DNA of 64,000 bases from UBA7672 sp030824255 (GCA_942493305.1 OW818686.1:1302001-1366000), one strand, 5' to 3'. Shown: positions 48,975-58,024, counted from the stretch's first letter. The notes: generated by a model from the letters alone, not told the origin. Translations and numbers: made by a program.

Positions 48975-50971
48975 TGCCCGCTGATTCCGCAACCTATGAA
49001 CGGTTCGAGACGCCCGCCAGGCGCGTGGCGACGCCGCTGATCGAGCTTCACAATGTGCGCCGGGAGTTTCCGGCGGGCGATGAAGTGGTGGTGGCGCTGA
49101 AGGATCTCAGCCTTACCATTAATGCGGGCGAGATGGTGGCGATTGTCGGTTCGTCAGGATCGGGCAAGTCGACGCTGATGAACATTCTCGGTTGTCTCGA
49201 CCGGCCGACGCGGGGGACGTACCGCGTGCTCGGCCGCGATACACGCGAGATGCAGCCGGACGATCTGGCGGCGCTGCGGCGCGAGCATTTCGGGTTCATC
49301 TTCCAGCGTTATCACCTGCTGTCGGACCTGACGGCGGCGGGCAACGTCGAGACGCCCGCAATCTATCTTGGTCGCGATCCGGCGGAGCGGCGTGCGGAGG
49401 CGAGGCGGCTTCTGGAGCGGCTGGGGCTGAAGGACAGGGCGGGGCACACCCCGAACCAGCTTTCGGGCGGCCAGCAGCAGCGCGTCTCCATCGCGCGCGC
49501 GCTGATCAATGGCGGCGAGGTGATCCTTGCGGACGAGCCCACGGGCGCGCTGGACACAACGACCGGCGCGGAAGTCATGCGCATCCTGCGGCAGCTGAAT
49601 GCCGAAGGACGCACGATCATCATCGTGACGCACGATATGGCCGTGGCCGAGCACGCTGATCGCATCATCGAGCTGCGCGATGGCGAAATTGTCGCCGATC
49701 GCCGAAAAGCGGGCGTGGCCGAGCCCGCTGCGAGGACGCTGCAGACGCATGAGCCGAAGACACAGCGTGGCGGAGCGAGCTGGCGTGACCGGTTCAGCGA
49801 AGCCTTCCACATGGCGATCCGTGCGATGCGGGCGCACAAGCTGCGTACGTTCCTGACCATGCTGGGCATCATCATCGGCATTGCCGCCGTTGTGTCGGTG
49901 GTGGCGCTGGGCGAGGGGTCACGCAAACAGGTGCTGGAGAATATCAGCGCGCTGGGCACGAACACCATTGATGTGCGGCCGGGAACGGGCTTTGGCGACA
50001 GGCGATCGTCCGCCGTGCGCACGCTGACCGTGGCGGACGCGGAGGCGATTGCAGCGCAAAGCTATGTCGACAGCGCAACGCCGACAGTGACGACGAGCGC
50101 AACGCTGCGGCGCGGGAGCGTTTCGGCATCCGCAACAGTGAATGGCGTGGGCGACCAGTATTTTCGCGTGCGCGGGATGGAGGTGCTGAGCGGCGCGCTG
50201 CTCAACGAACAGAGCATCTCCAGTATCAGCCAGGAGATCGTGATCGACCCCAATACGCGCGACACGCTGTTTCCCGGCGGCGAGAATCCGTTGGGCGAGG
50301 TGATCCTTGTCGGGCAGATGCCGGCGCGGGTGGTGGGCGTTGCGAGCGCGGCGGGCTTTAGCTCCGACAATCTCAACGTCTATGCGCCTTACACCTCCGT
50401 GATGCGGCGGCTGCTGGGGCAGGAGTATCTGCGGTCGATCACGGTGCGCGTGGCGGATACGGCCTCGATGGATGCAGCGCAGGCAGGGCTCACGACCTTG
50501 CTGACGGCGCGGCATGGAACGCAGGATTTCTACCTCAACAATACGGCGGAGATCCGCGAGTCGATCGAGCAGACGACCGGGACAATGACGATGCTGATTG
50601 CCTCCATCGCGGTTATCTCCCTGATCGTGGGCGGAATTGGCGTGATGAACATCATGCTGGTGTCCGTGACTGAGCGCGTGAAGGAGATCGGCGTGCGCAT
50701 GGCCGTTGGGGCGCGGCAGGGCGATATCATGCAGCAGTTCCTGATCGAGGCCGTGTTGGTCTGCATGATCGGCGGCGCGCTGGGCGTTGGCCTGGCGCTG
50801 AGCTTCGGGTTCATCTTCCCGCTATTCGTTTCCGGCTTCGTGCTTGATTTCTCGGTGACGTCGATCGTGCTGGCATTTGCCTGCTCGACCCTGATCGGCG
50901 TGGCGTTCGGCTTCCTTCCTGCGCGCAGCGCTTCGAAGCTTGATCCGATCGAGGCGCTGGCGCGGGACTAG
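48974..50971 (+). CDS. macB: MacB-type ABC transporter (ATPase-permease fusion)
   Basis: The 665-residue fusion of an ABC ATPase (Walker A GSSGSGKST near residue 60, signature LSGGQQQRVSIARAL, Walker B VILADEPTGALD) to a FtsX-type permease has one transmembrane helix near residue 290 (LTMLGIIIGIAAVVSVVALG), a large periplasmic domain, and three C-terminal helices. With MacA it exports macrolides, lipids, haem precursors or peptides in other bacteria; the substrate here is unknown. Start ATG is in a TGATG overlap with macA; a GTG at 48971 is the alternative. Confidence 0.94.
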   Translation: MPADSATYERFETPARRVATPLIELHNVRREFPAGDEVVVALKDLSLTINAGEMVAIVGSSGSGKSTLMNILGCLDRPTRGTYRVLGRDTREMQPDDLAALRREHFGFIFQRYHLLSDLTAAGNVETPAIYLGRDPAERRAEARRLLERLGLKDRAGHTPNQLSGGQQQRVSIARALINGGEVILADEPTGALDTTTGAEVMRILRQLNAEGRTIIIVTHDMAVAEHADRIIELRDGEIVADRRKAGVAEPAARTLQTHEPKTQRGGASWRDRFSEAFHMAIRAMRAHKLRTFLTMLGIIIGIAAVVSVVALGEGSRKQVLENISALGTNTIDVRPGTGFGDRRSSAVRTLTVADAEAIAAQSYVDSATPTVTTSATLRRGSVSASATVNGVGDQYFRVRGMEVLSGALLNEQSISSISQEIVIDPNTRDTLFPGGENPLGEVILVGQMPARVVGVASAAGFSSDNLNVYAPYTSVMRRLLGQEYLRSITVRVADTASMDAAQAGLTTLLTARHGTQDFYLNNTAEIRESIEQTTGTMTMLIASIAVISLIVGGIGVMNIMLVSVTERVKEIGVRMAVGARQGDIMQQFLIEAVLVCMIGGALGVGLALSFGFIFPLFVSGFVLDFSVTSIVLAFACSTLIGVAFGFLPARSASKLDPIEALARD

Positions 50972-51093
50972 GCAAGGCGCCCGGTCACGGGGCGCAGCCT
51001 TGTCGCGGAAGGCCAGTCAGCCGGGGAAAGCGGCCTGTTCTTGCAAGGTAGCGTGTTCGAACTTTGATCGCTGTGCGAGATGAAACGCCGCTG

Positions 51094-51879
51094 TCACAAA
51101 CTGCCGAGCGCGCGCCACGCCACGTAGCCCGCGACGATGATGACGAGGCCTGCGAAGGCGCGACGAAGGACGAGTTGATGGCTGGCGAGTTTTTTCGCGA
51201 GCAACAGGCCCGCAAGCCCGCCGACCACGCCGCCGCCAAGGAGGAGGCCGGCCAGGCGCCAGTCCACAAGGCCCGAGAAAGCGTAGTTCACCGAGGTGGC
51301 CGCGCCGAAAATCGCCACGGAGACCAGAGACGAGGCGGTGGCATAGGCCATGGTCATGCCGGTGGCCAGCATCAGGCCCGGCACGATGAGAAAGCCGCCG
51401 CCGATGCCGAAGAAGCCTGCCGCGAAGCCGGTGAGCAGGCCAAGCGGCGCAAGGCGCAGCATCAGGCGCGGGGTGAGATGCACATCTGCATCGCCTTCGG
51501 ATTTCGGGCGGCGCAACATGGAGGCGCCGATTGCCGCCATGGCGACGGCGAAGGCGATGAGCAGGTGCTGGCCATCGACCATCTTTGCGAGTGTGGACCC
51601 GATCAGCGAGCCGGCGAGACCGGCCGCTGCAAAGGTCAGGGCGCACGGCCATTTGACGCGTCCGCCCCGCCAGTGTCCCACGAGATTGAAAGCCGCATTG
51701 GCGGCGACTGCCGCGCTGGCTGTGCCGATGGCGACGTGCGGATTGGTGACGCCGACAGCGTAGAGCAGCAGAGGGGCGGCGAGCACCGAACCGCCGCCGC
51801 CGAATAGCGCCAGCAGGAGGCCGACCAGCGCGCCGCTGGCCAGCGTGGCGACAATCGCCATTTCCCCCAGCACAATCAT
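51094..51879 (-). CDS. TauE/SafE-family sulfite or sulfur-anion exporter
   Basis: The ~262-residue polytopic protein has about seven to eight hydrophobic helices, with the two Gly-rich family repeats seen as LVGLLLALFGGGGSVLAAPL and TGFAAGFFGIGGGFLIVPGL. In BigR/SqrR-regulated cassettes this protein is thought to export sulfite or other sulfur species released by persulfide oxidation. Its ATG overlaps the rhodanese stop by one base, confirming one operon. Confidence 0.9.
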   Translation of the reverse strand: MIVLGEMAIVATLASGALVGLLLALFGGGGSVLAAPLLLYAVGVTNPHVAIGTASAAVAANAAFNLVGHWRGGRVKWPCALTFAAAGLAGSLIGSTLAKMVDGQHLLIAFAVAMAAIGASMLRRPKSEGDADVHLTPRLMLRLAPLGLLTGFAAGFFGIGGGFLIVPGLMLATGMTMAYATASSLVSVAIFGAATSVNYAFSGLVDWRLAGLLLGGGVVGGLAGLLLAKKLASHQLVLRRAFAGLVIIVAGYVAWRALGSL

Positions 51880-52406
51880 CACGCAGCCTGCCTGTTCCAT
51901 GGGGCAAGCGCGATCAGTTTCGCCATTCCGCACCATCCGCTGAGGCCGGCGAAGGTAAGGCCGGCGCCCATGAAGGCAGGGATGACGATGAAGCCGGGAT
52001 GCACTGTGAGCGTGAGCGCGATACCAGCGAGCACGAACAGGCCGATGACGATCTGCACCTGCCGCATCAGTTCGATCGGCGCGCCGGTTTTCTTCCTGAC
52101 GGCCATGCCAGCCTGCTTCCAAGCGTCGAGACCGCCATCGAGCATGAAAGCCGGACCATCGACGTGGTCAGCGAGGCGCACGCAGTTTGCGCCGGTGCGC
52201 ATGCCGGACTTGCAGTGAAAGACGACGTCACCGTGGGTGGCGAGATTGAGACGACCCTTCTCGATGGTCGAGAGGGGCATGGAGACGGCGCCGGCGATGT
52301 GCTCGCGCACGTGTTCATCGGCCTCCCGGATATCGACGAGGGTGGCGTGGCCGGACTTGATACGGGCGGCGGCGTCTTGCGGGGATATGGGCGCGAGCGT
52401 GGTCAT
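51879..52406 (-). CDS. Membrane rhodanese (rhodanese plus DUF2892)
   Basis: The 175-residue protein has a cytosolic rhodanese domain (TLVDIREADEHVREHIAGAV; active-site CKSGMRT, Cys in the six-residue loop) and a C-terminal pair of membrane helices of the DUF2892 type (VQIVIGLFVLAGIALTLTVH), a YgaP-like architecture. It transfers sulfane sulfur, here most likely from persulfides to thiosulfate or cyanide-like acceptors at the membrane. The start overlaps the upstream ArsR-family gene by 4 bases. Confidence 0.92.
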   Translation of the reverse strand: MTTLAPISPQDAAARIKSGHATLVDIREADEHVREHIAGAVSMPLSTIEKGRLNLATHGDVVFHCKSGMRTGANCVRLADHVDGPAFMLDGGLDAWKQAGMAVRKKTGAPIELMRQVQIVIGLFVLAGIALTLTVHPGFIVIPAFMGAGLTFAGLSGWCGMAKLIALAPWNRQAA

Positions 52407-52723
52407 TTGAGTTTTTCCGGACAGTAGATGGAAGCGAGGGTGGCGATGACCTTGAGAACGGCGGGGTCAGCGATCCGATAGAAGATCGTCTGCGCCTCGC
52501 GGCGGGTGGCGACGAGTTCCTGTTCGCGCAGGACGGCGAGGTGCTGCGAGAGCGCGGACTGGGAGAGGCCGACACGATCCTGGATTTCGCTGACGCTGAG
52601 CTCGCCATTGCCCAGCTCGCACAGGATCAGAAGCCTCCGCTCATTGGACATGGCGCGCAGCAGCGCGGCAGCCTTCTCCGCGCTGGCTTCAAACCGGGCC
52701 TTCAGGGCTGGGGTCATCTTCAT
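52403..52723 (-). CDS. SqrR/BigR-type persulfide-sensing repressor (ArsR family)
   Basis: The 106-residue winged-helix regulator has the ArsR-family DNA-recognition helix (VGLSQSALSQHLAVLREQEL) and a C-terminal helix. It carries exactly two cysteines, Cys35 (LILCELGNG) and Cys101 (IYCPEKLK), 66 residues apart, the same spacing as Cys41/Cys107 in Rhodobacter SqrR, where a tetrasulfide forms on persulfide exposure and releases DNA. It is first in an operon with the rhodanese and TauE genes and divergent from the persulfide dioxygenase. The palindrome between them is its probable operator. Confidence 0.9.
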   Translation of the reverse strand: MKMTPALKARFEASAEKAAALLRAMSNERRLLILCELGNGELSVSEIQDRVGLSQSALSQHLAVLREQELVATRREAQTIFYRIADPAVLKVIATLASIYCPEKLK

Positions 52724-52742
52724 GAGGCATATATATACGCTA

Positions 52743-52757
52743 TTGCTAAATTAGCAA
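52743..52757. promoter_or_regulatory. SqrR/BigR operator palindrome
   Basis: TTGCTAA at 52743-52749, one A, then TTAGCAA at 52751-52757 is a perfect 7-1-7 palindrome in the 68-base divergent region. It sits within AT-rich sequence with TATATATA at about 52730 on one side and TACTATATG on the other, so repression of both transcripts is plausible. Confidence 0.7.
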
Positions 52758-52791
52758 GTGCTACTATATGAGGGCCAAGAAGGAACATCCC

Positions 52792-53679
52792 ATGACCTCC
52801 GAGACCCATTCCGCCGCTATCCAGGCTTTCTTTGATCCGCAGACCTCGACGGTGAGTTATCTTGTGACGGATCCCGCCACGAAACGCAGTGCGATCATCG
52901 ACCCCGTGCTTGATTTCGACGCCGCGACTGCGCGGGTATCGACGGCATCCGCCGACGCAATACTGGCGGCCGCGCAAGAGCAGGGCGTGACGATTGCGTG
53001 GATTCTCGAAACACACGCGCACGCAGATCATCTTTCGGCCGCGCACTACCTGCGCGAAAAAACGGGTGCGGACGTCGGCATCGGCGCCAGGATCACGCAG
53101 GTCCAACGCCTGTTCGCGCCCATGTTCGGCGCCAGCGATGTTTCAGCCGACGGGCGTGAGTTCGACAGGCTGTGGGAGGACGATGCCACCTTCAGGATAG
53201 GCGACCTATCCGCGCGCGTGCTCCATACGCCAGGTCACACGCCTGCCTGCGTCACCTATGTGATCGGTGATGCGGCTTTTGTCGGCGATACGATGTTCAT
53301 GCCGGACTATGGCACGGCGCGCGCTGATTTCCCGGGCGGCGACGCCGCCACGCTCTATCGTTCCATCCGACGCATCCTGGATCTGCCGACGGAAACACGC
53401 GTCTTTGTCGGACATGATTATCTTCCGGCTGGACGCGCGCTTCCTGCGTGGGAGTCGACGGTGGCGGAACAACGCGCACAGAATGTGCATGTGCGCGACG
53501 GCGTCAGCGAGGCGGAGTTTGTTGAACGTCGTACGGCGCGGGATTCCACGCTGAAGGCGCCGGCGCTGATTCTGCCATCGCTGCAGGTGAATATCCGTGC
53601 GGGAGAATTGCCGCCGGAGGAGGCGGGCCAGCGGTATTTGCGTCTTCCCGTGAATGCCCTGGGGCGCGGGGCGGCGTAG
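52792..53679 (+). CDS. blh: Persulfide dioxygenase-type metallo-beta-lactamase fold protein (Blh-like)
   Basis: The 295-residue single-domain MBL-fold protein has the iron/zinc motif ETHAHADHLSA (HxHxDH), then HTPGHTPACVTYVIGDAAF, AFVGDTMFMPDYG and VFVGHDY. It belongs to the ETHE1/Blh type that oxidises glutathione persulfide to sulfite. Its position opposite a SqrR/BigR-type regulator matches the known bigR-blh arrangement. The ATG at 52792 is preceded by AAGGA at 8 bases; an in-frame upstream ATG gives 8 extra residues. The 287-base gap after it has a CCCAT-CCCGC hairpin (53842-53865) but no recognised gene. Confidence 0.9.
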   Translation: MTSETHSAAIQAFFDPQTSTVSYLVTDPATKRSAIIDPVLDFDAATARVSTASADAILAAAQEQGVTIAWILETHAHADHLSAAHYLREKTGADVGIGARITQVQRLFAPMFGASDVSADGREFDRLWEDDATFRIGDLSARVLHTPGHTPACVTYVIGDAAFVGDTMFMPDYGTARADFPGGDAATLYRSIRRILDLPTETRVFVGHDYLPAGRALPAWESTVAEQRAQNVHVRDGVSEAEFVERRTARDSTLKAPALILPSLQVNIRAGELPPEEAGQRYLRLPVNALGRGAA

Positions 53680-53966
53680 CTGCGGAATTTCGTCCCCGAG
53701 CGCATGATTTTTTCTCACGTATCGCGCGCGGGTCCATCCGTATGCGTGCGATAGGCATGACGAAACAGCAATGCAGGAAACACAATCGAATCAGCGCCGT
53801 CCTGTTCGTGTGAACTGCGCGTAATCGAATCTTCGTGGCAACCCATGCCCGCAGCGCGGGATGGGCGTGCGCGGCAACCCCCTGTATGCGTGAAGGTTTG
53901 CCGTCATTTCACTTGCCGCATGAGTGGGCTGCGCCATGTTCGGCAAAAGGTGATGGAGATAACTGC

Positions 53967-54551
53967 ATGAACTTCAAGATGATCGTGGCCGCGGCCGCAA
54001 TGGCGCTCGCTTCAGCTGCGTGCCAGGCAATTCCGGAAGACATGACGGTCGCGCAATACTGTGCGCAACCCGACAAGACCAACATGGACGTCTGCAAGAT
54101 CAACGTCGAGATTGACGGTCAGCGCCGTGCGCTCGCCAGCACGGACATGAGCCTCGCACAGGCCCGCACGATTGCCGACAACGCACTGTCGCGCGCCAAC
54201 AATGCGCAGGCCTCTGCCGATGCCGCGATGGCCGCCGCCACCGATGCGAAGAATTCGATCGCCACGCAGGCTGCGTTCAACTGCACGACCAAGACCGTGC
54301 AGCGGTCCAAAGCCGGCTCGTGCGGCGAGGGCTACAAGGTGCAGTCGTGCGTCCAGACGCGCTTCACGCACAATGCGGGCGCGCCTTCGATCCTGCGCGA
54401 GATCAGCGACACGGGCTGCCGCTTCAACGACCAGGTCCTTGAAATGCAGATCCGCTGCTGCACCACGGGCCCGGCCCCGATCCCCACCGAGACGGCCGCT
54501 CCGGTCCAACCGCAGCCGACCGCTCCCCAGACCCCGGCCCGGTCGTCGTAA
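53967..54551 (+). CDS. Lipoprotein with alanine-rich coiled coil
   Basis: The 194-residue lipoprotein (IVAAAAMALASAACQA lipobox) has a predicted coiled coil of about 40 residues, with heptad-like Ala spacing in ARTIADNALSRANNAQASAD, of the kind seen in Lpp and other alanine-zipper lipoproteins. A Cys-rich beta domain (KAGSCGEGYKVQSCVQTRF, QIRCCTTG) and a Pro/Gln/Thr-rich tail follow. It may trimerise in the periplasm. The start is set by GGAG 9 bases upstream of the ATG at 53967. Confidence 0.78.
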   Translation: MNFKMIVAAAAMALASAACQAIPEDMTVAQYCAQPDKTNMDVCKINVEIDGQRRALASTDMSLAQARTIADNALSRANNAQASADAAMAAATDAKNSIATQAAFNCTTKTVQRSKAGSCGEGYKVQSCVQTRFTHNAGAPSILREISDTGCRFNDQVLEMQIRCCTTGPAPIPTETAAPVQPQPTAPQTPARSS

Positions 54552-54576
54552 CTGACGATCAAGTTGGGACCAGCGA

Positions 54577-54606
54577 AGCGCCGCCCCCCACCGGGCGGCG
54601 CTTTTG
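54577..54606 (+). terminator. Terminator after the alanine-coil lipoprotein gene
   Basis: A 10-bp stem, 54577-54586 with 54593-54602, closes a 6-base loop and is followed by TTTTGCG. It is a standard rho-independent terminator 25 bases after the stop. Confidence 0.82.
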
Positions 54607-54804
54607 CGTTGTCAGAAGCGCTGGCGCAGGATGACGCGATGGCAGGCCAGCGCGCGCCTGATCCTGAGCGGCAGCAGCCGGGCCGCATCCGTCATGATTT
54701 CCTTGGGGGCTCAGGCAACGGGACAGCGGCGATCACATCCGGCGATGGCTAACATCCGGGCGATGGCTGTGAGATCGACCGGCGTCGACGCGCGTGGCGG
54801 ACAA

Positions 54805-54836
54805 GAAAAAGGCCGCTCCGGTTTCCCGGAGCGGCC
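54805..54836 (-). terminator. Terminator of the second TonB receptor gene
   Basis: Stem GGCCGCTCCGG (54811-54821) pairs with CCGGAGCGGCC (54826-54836) around TTTC; read on the minus strand it is followed by TTTTTCTTG. It lies about 27 bases past the receptor stop. The interval from 54607 to 54804 shows nothing recognisable. Confidence 0.87.
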
Positions 54837-54862
54837 CTCATCATGCGCTTTTGCGCAGAGGC

Positions 54863-57052
54863 TTAGTTCGTGACCTTGAACGAGACGCCCCACACGCGCG
54901 GGTCGTTCACGAAGGCGGTCAGGTTGTTGAAGTCGATCGCGCCCTTGATGTTGTGCTCGTCCGTGATGTTGCGAGCGAACAGAGCGACTTCGAGCGAGCC
55001 GTCCAGCTTGGTCCAGCCCATTTTCAGGCCGCCTTCAAACTGGTCGTCTGTCTGGAATTCGACCGACTCGTAGAGGAACAGGTTGGTCTTGCCCTGAGCG
55101 GCCCAGTCGGTGAACACGAAGAGTTCCGAGTCCGCGTCGACCGGCGCCGACCAGCGGGCCGTGAAGTTGGCGATCGTGCGCGGCGCGTTCGGGAACGGGT
55201 TTCCATCCACGAGCGCGCGGATCGAGCCGTTGATGATGGTCGTCGGGTCGGTGACGGTGCACTGGGCGCAGACGCCGACGGCGAGCGACGCATCGTCGAT
55301 CTCGGACGACACGTAGGAATAGCCTCCGGTGAGGACCAGGTTTTCAATCGGCGCCCATTCGGCGTCGATCTCGAAGCCCTTGGCCTTGCCCTTGTTGGCG
55401 TTGACCAGCTGAACGAGGTTGCCGCCGCCGCCGACAGCGGTGAGCTGCATGTCGTCAACGGTGTAAATGAACGCAGCAGCGTTCAGGCGCAGCGTGTCGC
55501 CAATGAAGGATTTGACGCCGGCTTCCCACGAACGGACCGTTTCGGACTGGGCGATTGACGGCGGGTTGAAGAAGGCGACGTCGCGGCCCTGGATCGAGGG
55601 GCCACGGAAGCCGTCAGCAACGCGGGCGTAAACCGACACATCGTCGTTGATTGCGTAGATCGCGCTTGCATCCCAGCTGACCTGGTCATCCTGAATGCTG
55701 ACATTGTTGGCCGGTTGGCCAAGGACGGTGAGGTCCTTGTCGTCTTCCGTGTAGCGCACGCCGCCCGTGACGGTGAACGCGTCGGTGACAGCGTAGCTGG
55801 CCTGGCCGAACACGGCCCAGGACTGGTTGGCGTGCGTCAGCGTCGCCGGCGGCGGGAAGCCCGACGGTCCGACGGTCGTGACGGTGAATTCGGCGTCGAA
55901 GTAATAGGCGCCGACCTGCCAGGAGAGGGGATCCGTCGTGTCGCTGGCGAGGCGGAATTCCTGCGAGAGCTGATCGAGATCGTCGATCGAGTCCTGCGTG
56001 TCGGAATCGAACGGGATGAAGCCAGGGCCGGAGCCGGCGATGCCGCCGTCGATATCGCCACGGCTGAAGCCTTCGGCAGTCTCGTAGGCGGTGATGGAGG
56101 TGAGTTGGAGGTCGCCGAAGTCGTAGCCGACATTCGCCGACGCGCCCCAGCCGGTGTATTGCTGCGGGTTGTTGCCGCCTTGGTTGTAGCTCACGCGGTC
56201 GCGGGCGTAGTTGCTGTTGAGCGCGCCTTCCTGGCCGGGTGTGAGGATGTTGGCGCGGAACACGGCGGCGGTGCCGTCGAGGTCGCGGCCGTGGACGTTG
56301 AGCAGGACGTCGAGCTTGTCGTCCGGCGCGTAGGCCAGCTGAACGCGGCCGGCGAGCTCGTCAAAGCCGCCGAGTTCGTTGCCGTTGACGGTGTTGGTGA
56401 TCCAGTCGTCGCGGTGCTGGTAGAGCACCGAGGCGCGGGCCGAGACGCCCGGAGCGATGCCGCCGCCGACAGCTGCGTCGAGCGTCGTGGAGCCGTATTC
56501 GCCATAGGAGCCCGAGGCGCGGGCGTCGAATTCTTCGGTCGGTTTTGCCGAGGTGAAGCGCACGATACCAGCGGTGGTGTTGCGGCCGAACAGCGTGCCT
56601 TGCGGGCCGCGATAGACCTCGACGCGATCGACGTCGAAGATCGGCATCGACTTCAGCACCACGTTCTCCATCACGACATCGTCCATGATGATCGAGACGG
56701 GCTGCGAGGCTGCGAGGTCGAAGTCGGTGTTGCCGAGGCCGCGGATGTAGAAGCGCGGGGCGACGCGGCCGTTCGAGCTTTCGGCATAGAGCGCCGGGAC
56801 GCGTGCAGCGAGCGCGAGGACGTCTTCGCCAGCCGAGAACATCGCCTCAAGCTGTGCTTCCGGAACGGAGGCGGCGGAGACGGCGACCGTCTGCAGGTCT
56901 TCTTCACGCTGGTTGGCGGTGATGATGACAACGTCGAGACGGGTGTCTTCGGTCTGCTGGGCCGCGGCGGGGGCGGCGAGCAGGGCGGCGGCGGAGGCGG
57001 CGGTCATGAGACCGGCGAACAGCGACCTGCCAGAAATCTTGCGTTGGAACAT
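54863..57052 (-). CDS. TonB-dependent outer-membrane receptor
   Basis: The ~729-residue receptor has a signal peptide (GLMTAASAAALLAAPAAAQ), an N-terminal VVIITANQREEDLQTVAVSA plug start, a plug loop (FYIRGLGNTDFDLAASQPVS), DRVEVYRGPQGTLFGRNTTA and a long barrel ending in VWGVSFKVTN. The TANQREEDLQ opening is common in the large sphingomonad/hyphomonad receptor group. The ligand is unknown. ATGs at 57052 and 57091 both precede the signal; the first is preferred because the extra 13 residues are hydrophilic. No neighbouring enzyme hints at a substrate. Confidence 0.9.
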   Translation of the reverse strand: MFQRKISGRSLFAGLMTAASAAALLAAPAAAQQTEDTRLDVVIITANQREEDLQTVAVSAASVPEAQLEAMFSAGEDVLALAARVPALYAESSNGRVAPRFYIRGLGNTDFDLAASQPVSIIMDDVVMENVVLKSMPIFDVDRVEVYRGPQGTLFGRNTTAGIVRFTSAKPTEEFDARASGSYGEYGSTTLDAAVGGGIAPGVSARASVLYQHRDDWITNTVNGNELGGFDELAGRVQLAYAPDDKLDVLLNVHGRDLDGTAAVFRANILTPGQEGALNSNYARDRVSYNQGGNNPQQYTGWGASANVGYDFGDLQLTSITAYETAEGFSRGDIDGGIAGSGPGFIPFDSDTQDSIDDLDQLSQEFRLASDTTDPLSWQVGAYYFDAEFTVTTVGPSGFPPPATLTHANQSWAVFGQASYAVTDAFTVTGGVRYTEDDKDLTVLGQPANNVSIQDDQVSWDASAIYAINDDVSVYARVADGFRGPSIQGRDVAFFNPPSIAQSETVRSWEAGVKSFIGDTLRLNAAAFIYTVDDMQLTAVGGGGNLVQLVNANKGKAKGFEIDAEWAPIENLVLTGGYSYVSSEIDDASLAVGVCAQCTVTDPTTIINGSIRALVDGNPFPNAPRTIANFTARWSAPVDADSELFVFTDWAAQGKTNLFLYESVEFQTDDQFEGGLKMGWTKLDGSLEVALFARNITDEHNIKGAIDFNNLTAFVNDPRVWGVSFKVTN

Positions 57053-57285
57053 TCGAGTAGCGCTCCCAGATGAAACTCTGGGGGCAGACATGATCCCAAC
57101 GCGTTTCGGAAGTCTTGTGCACTCGCGCCGCGATTGTGCGTATACGGCTCTTTGTGTGGTTTCGATGCAAAACTGTCACGCAGCGCCCGCCAGAAGCGCA
57201 GCCGAGTTCGCTCGCCAAGCGAGTTAGCGAAAGGGAAACGCCTGCTGGCGGCCTGTACCCGGATCGCGGCGAGCGTGCGGGGCAG

Positions 57286-57342
57286 GAAGTCAGCGATCAG
57301 GACGTCAGCTATCAGGACGTCAGCTATCAGGAAGTCAGGCGA
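57286..57342. repeat. 15-bp tandem repeat at the 3' end of the DUF465 gene
   Basis: Three full units, 57286-57300, 57301-57315 and 57316-57330, read GAAGTCAGCGATCAG, GACGTCAGCTATCAG and GACGTCAGCTATCAG, followed by a partial unit GAAGTCAGGCGATGA that contains the stop of the 57335-57553 gene. The last two full units are identical. This suggests recent slippage expansion. Confidence 0.85.
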
Positions 57343-57553
57343 TGATGTCTGGCGTCATCTTCGAGGAGAGCCAGGTGATGCTGTCCTTGAGCCGCAGCTT
57401 TTCGCGCTTGAGGCTCATCACACGGATGTCGTCGCCGCCGCTGTTCTTGAGATCTTCAATGGTCTGATCCAGGTCGCGGTGGCGCGTGCGCAGCTCCTCG
57501 AGGCGCTGCACCATTGCATCCATATCGGTGGGGTCGAAAACGATCTCGCTCAA
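57335..57553 (-). CDS. DUF465 (YdcH-like) small protein
   Basis: The 72-residue helical protein of the DUF465/YdcH family contains QRLEELRTRHRDLDQTIEDL and VMSLKREKLRLKDSITWL, the family's hairpin with the Lys/Arg-Leu-Lys-Asp ending. It is cytosolic; function is unknown. A related shorter protein is encoded divergently at 58025. Tandem repeats overlap its last codons. Confidence 0.87.
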   Translation of the reverse strand: MSEIVFDPTDMDAMVQRLEELRTRHRDLDQTIEDLKNSGGDDIRVMSLKREKLRLKDSITWLSSKMTPDIIA

Positions 57554-58024
57554 CCCTGAGTCTCCGATCTCTCTTCGCCGGAATCATCCCGCGAAATCCG
57601 CGACCGATTCAAGGCGATGGAAAAACGGGAACGGCCCGCCCGGCAATTATCTCCGGCCGCCCTCCCGCCCCGCGGGGCATATCAAATCCGGGTCGTTCCG
57701 GGAAGCGCCCGGGCGCAAGCGAAACAATTCTCCGGCGCGCCGGAATGCCGGTTTCGGCCTGACGCAAAGGCTTTCGGAGAAGTTCCGGGAACGCGGCTGA
57801 AAAAATTTTTCTTGAGTGAGCTTTTTACGTCTTTCAAGGCGTGACGCGCGAACTTCTTCATGTTTCAATTTTGTGAGCGGCTGGACAGCGAGCCGCAGCG
57901 GTCTCCTCGAAACTCCTGTTCGAGGCCGTAGCGGACGCCGGGCTTCCGCTCGCGGTCGGGGTTGGAGTGATACGGTTCTGGCTGAGGCTGGGACTGGTCG
58001 CCACAGACAAGGAGAAGTCTCTCG
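57554..58024. other. 471-bp gene-free interval between divergent DUF465 genes
   Basis: The interval must contain promoters for both DUF465 genes. A T-rich patch near 57795-57835 and AT-rich sequence near 57855-57880 are the only low-GC parts. Open frames on both strands have biased, non-protein-like composition (Arg/Ser-rich). No RNA signature was recognised. Confidence 0.55.

Noticed and set aside
57286..57342. Possible CRISPR-like repeats
   Set aside because: The units are directly adjacent 15-mers with no spacers; it is a simple tandem repeat.
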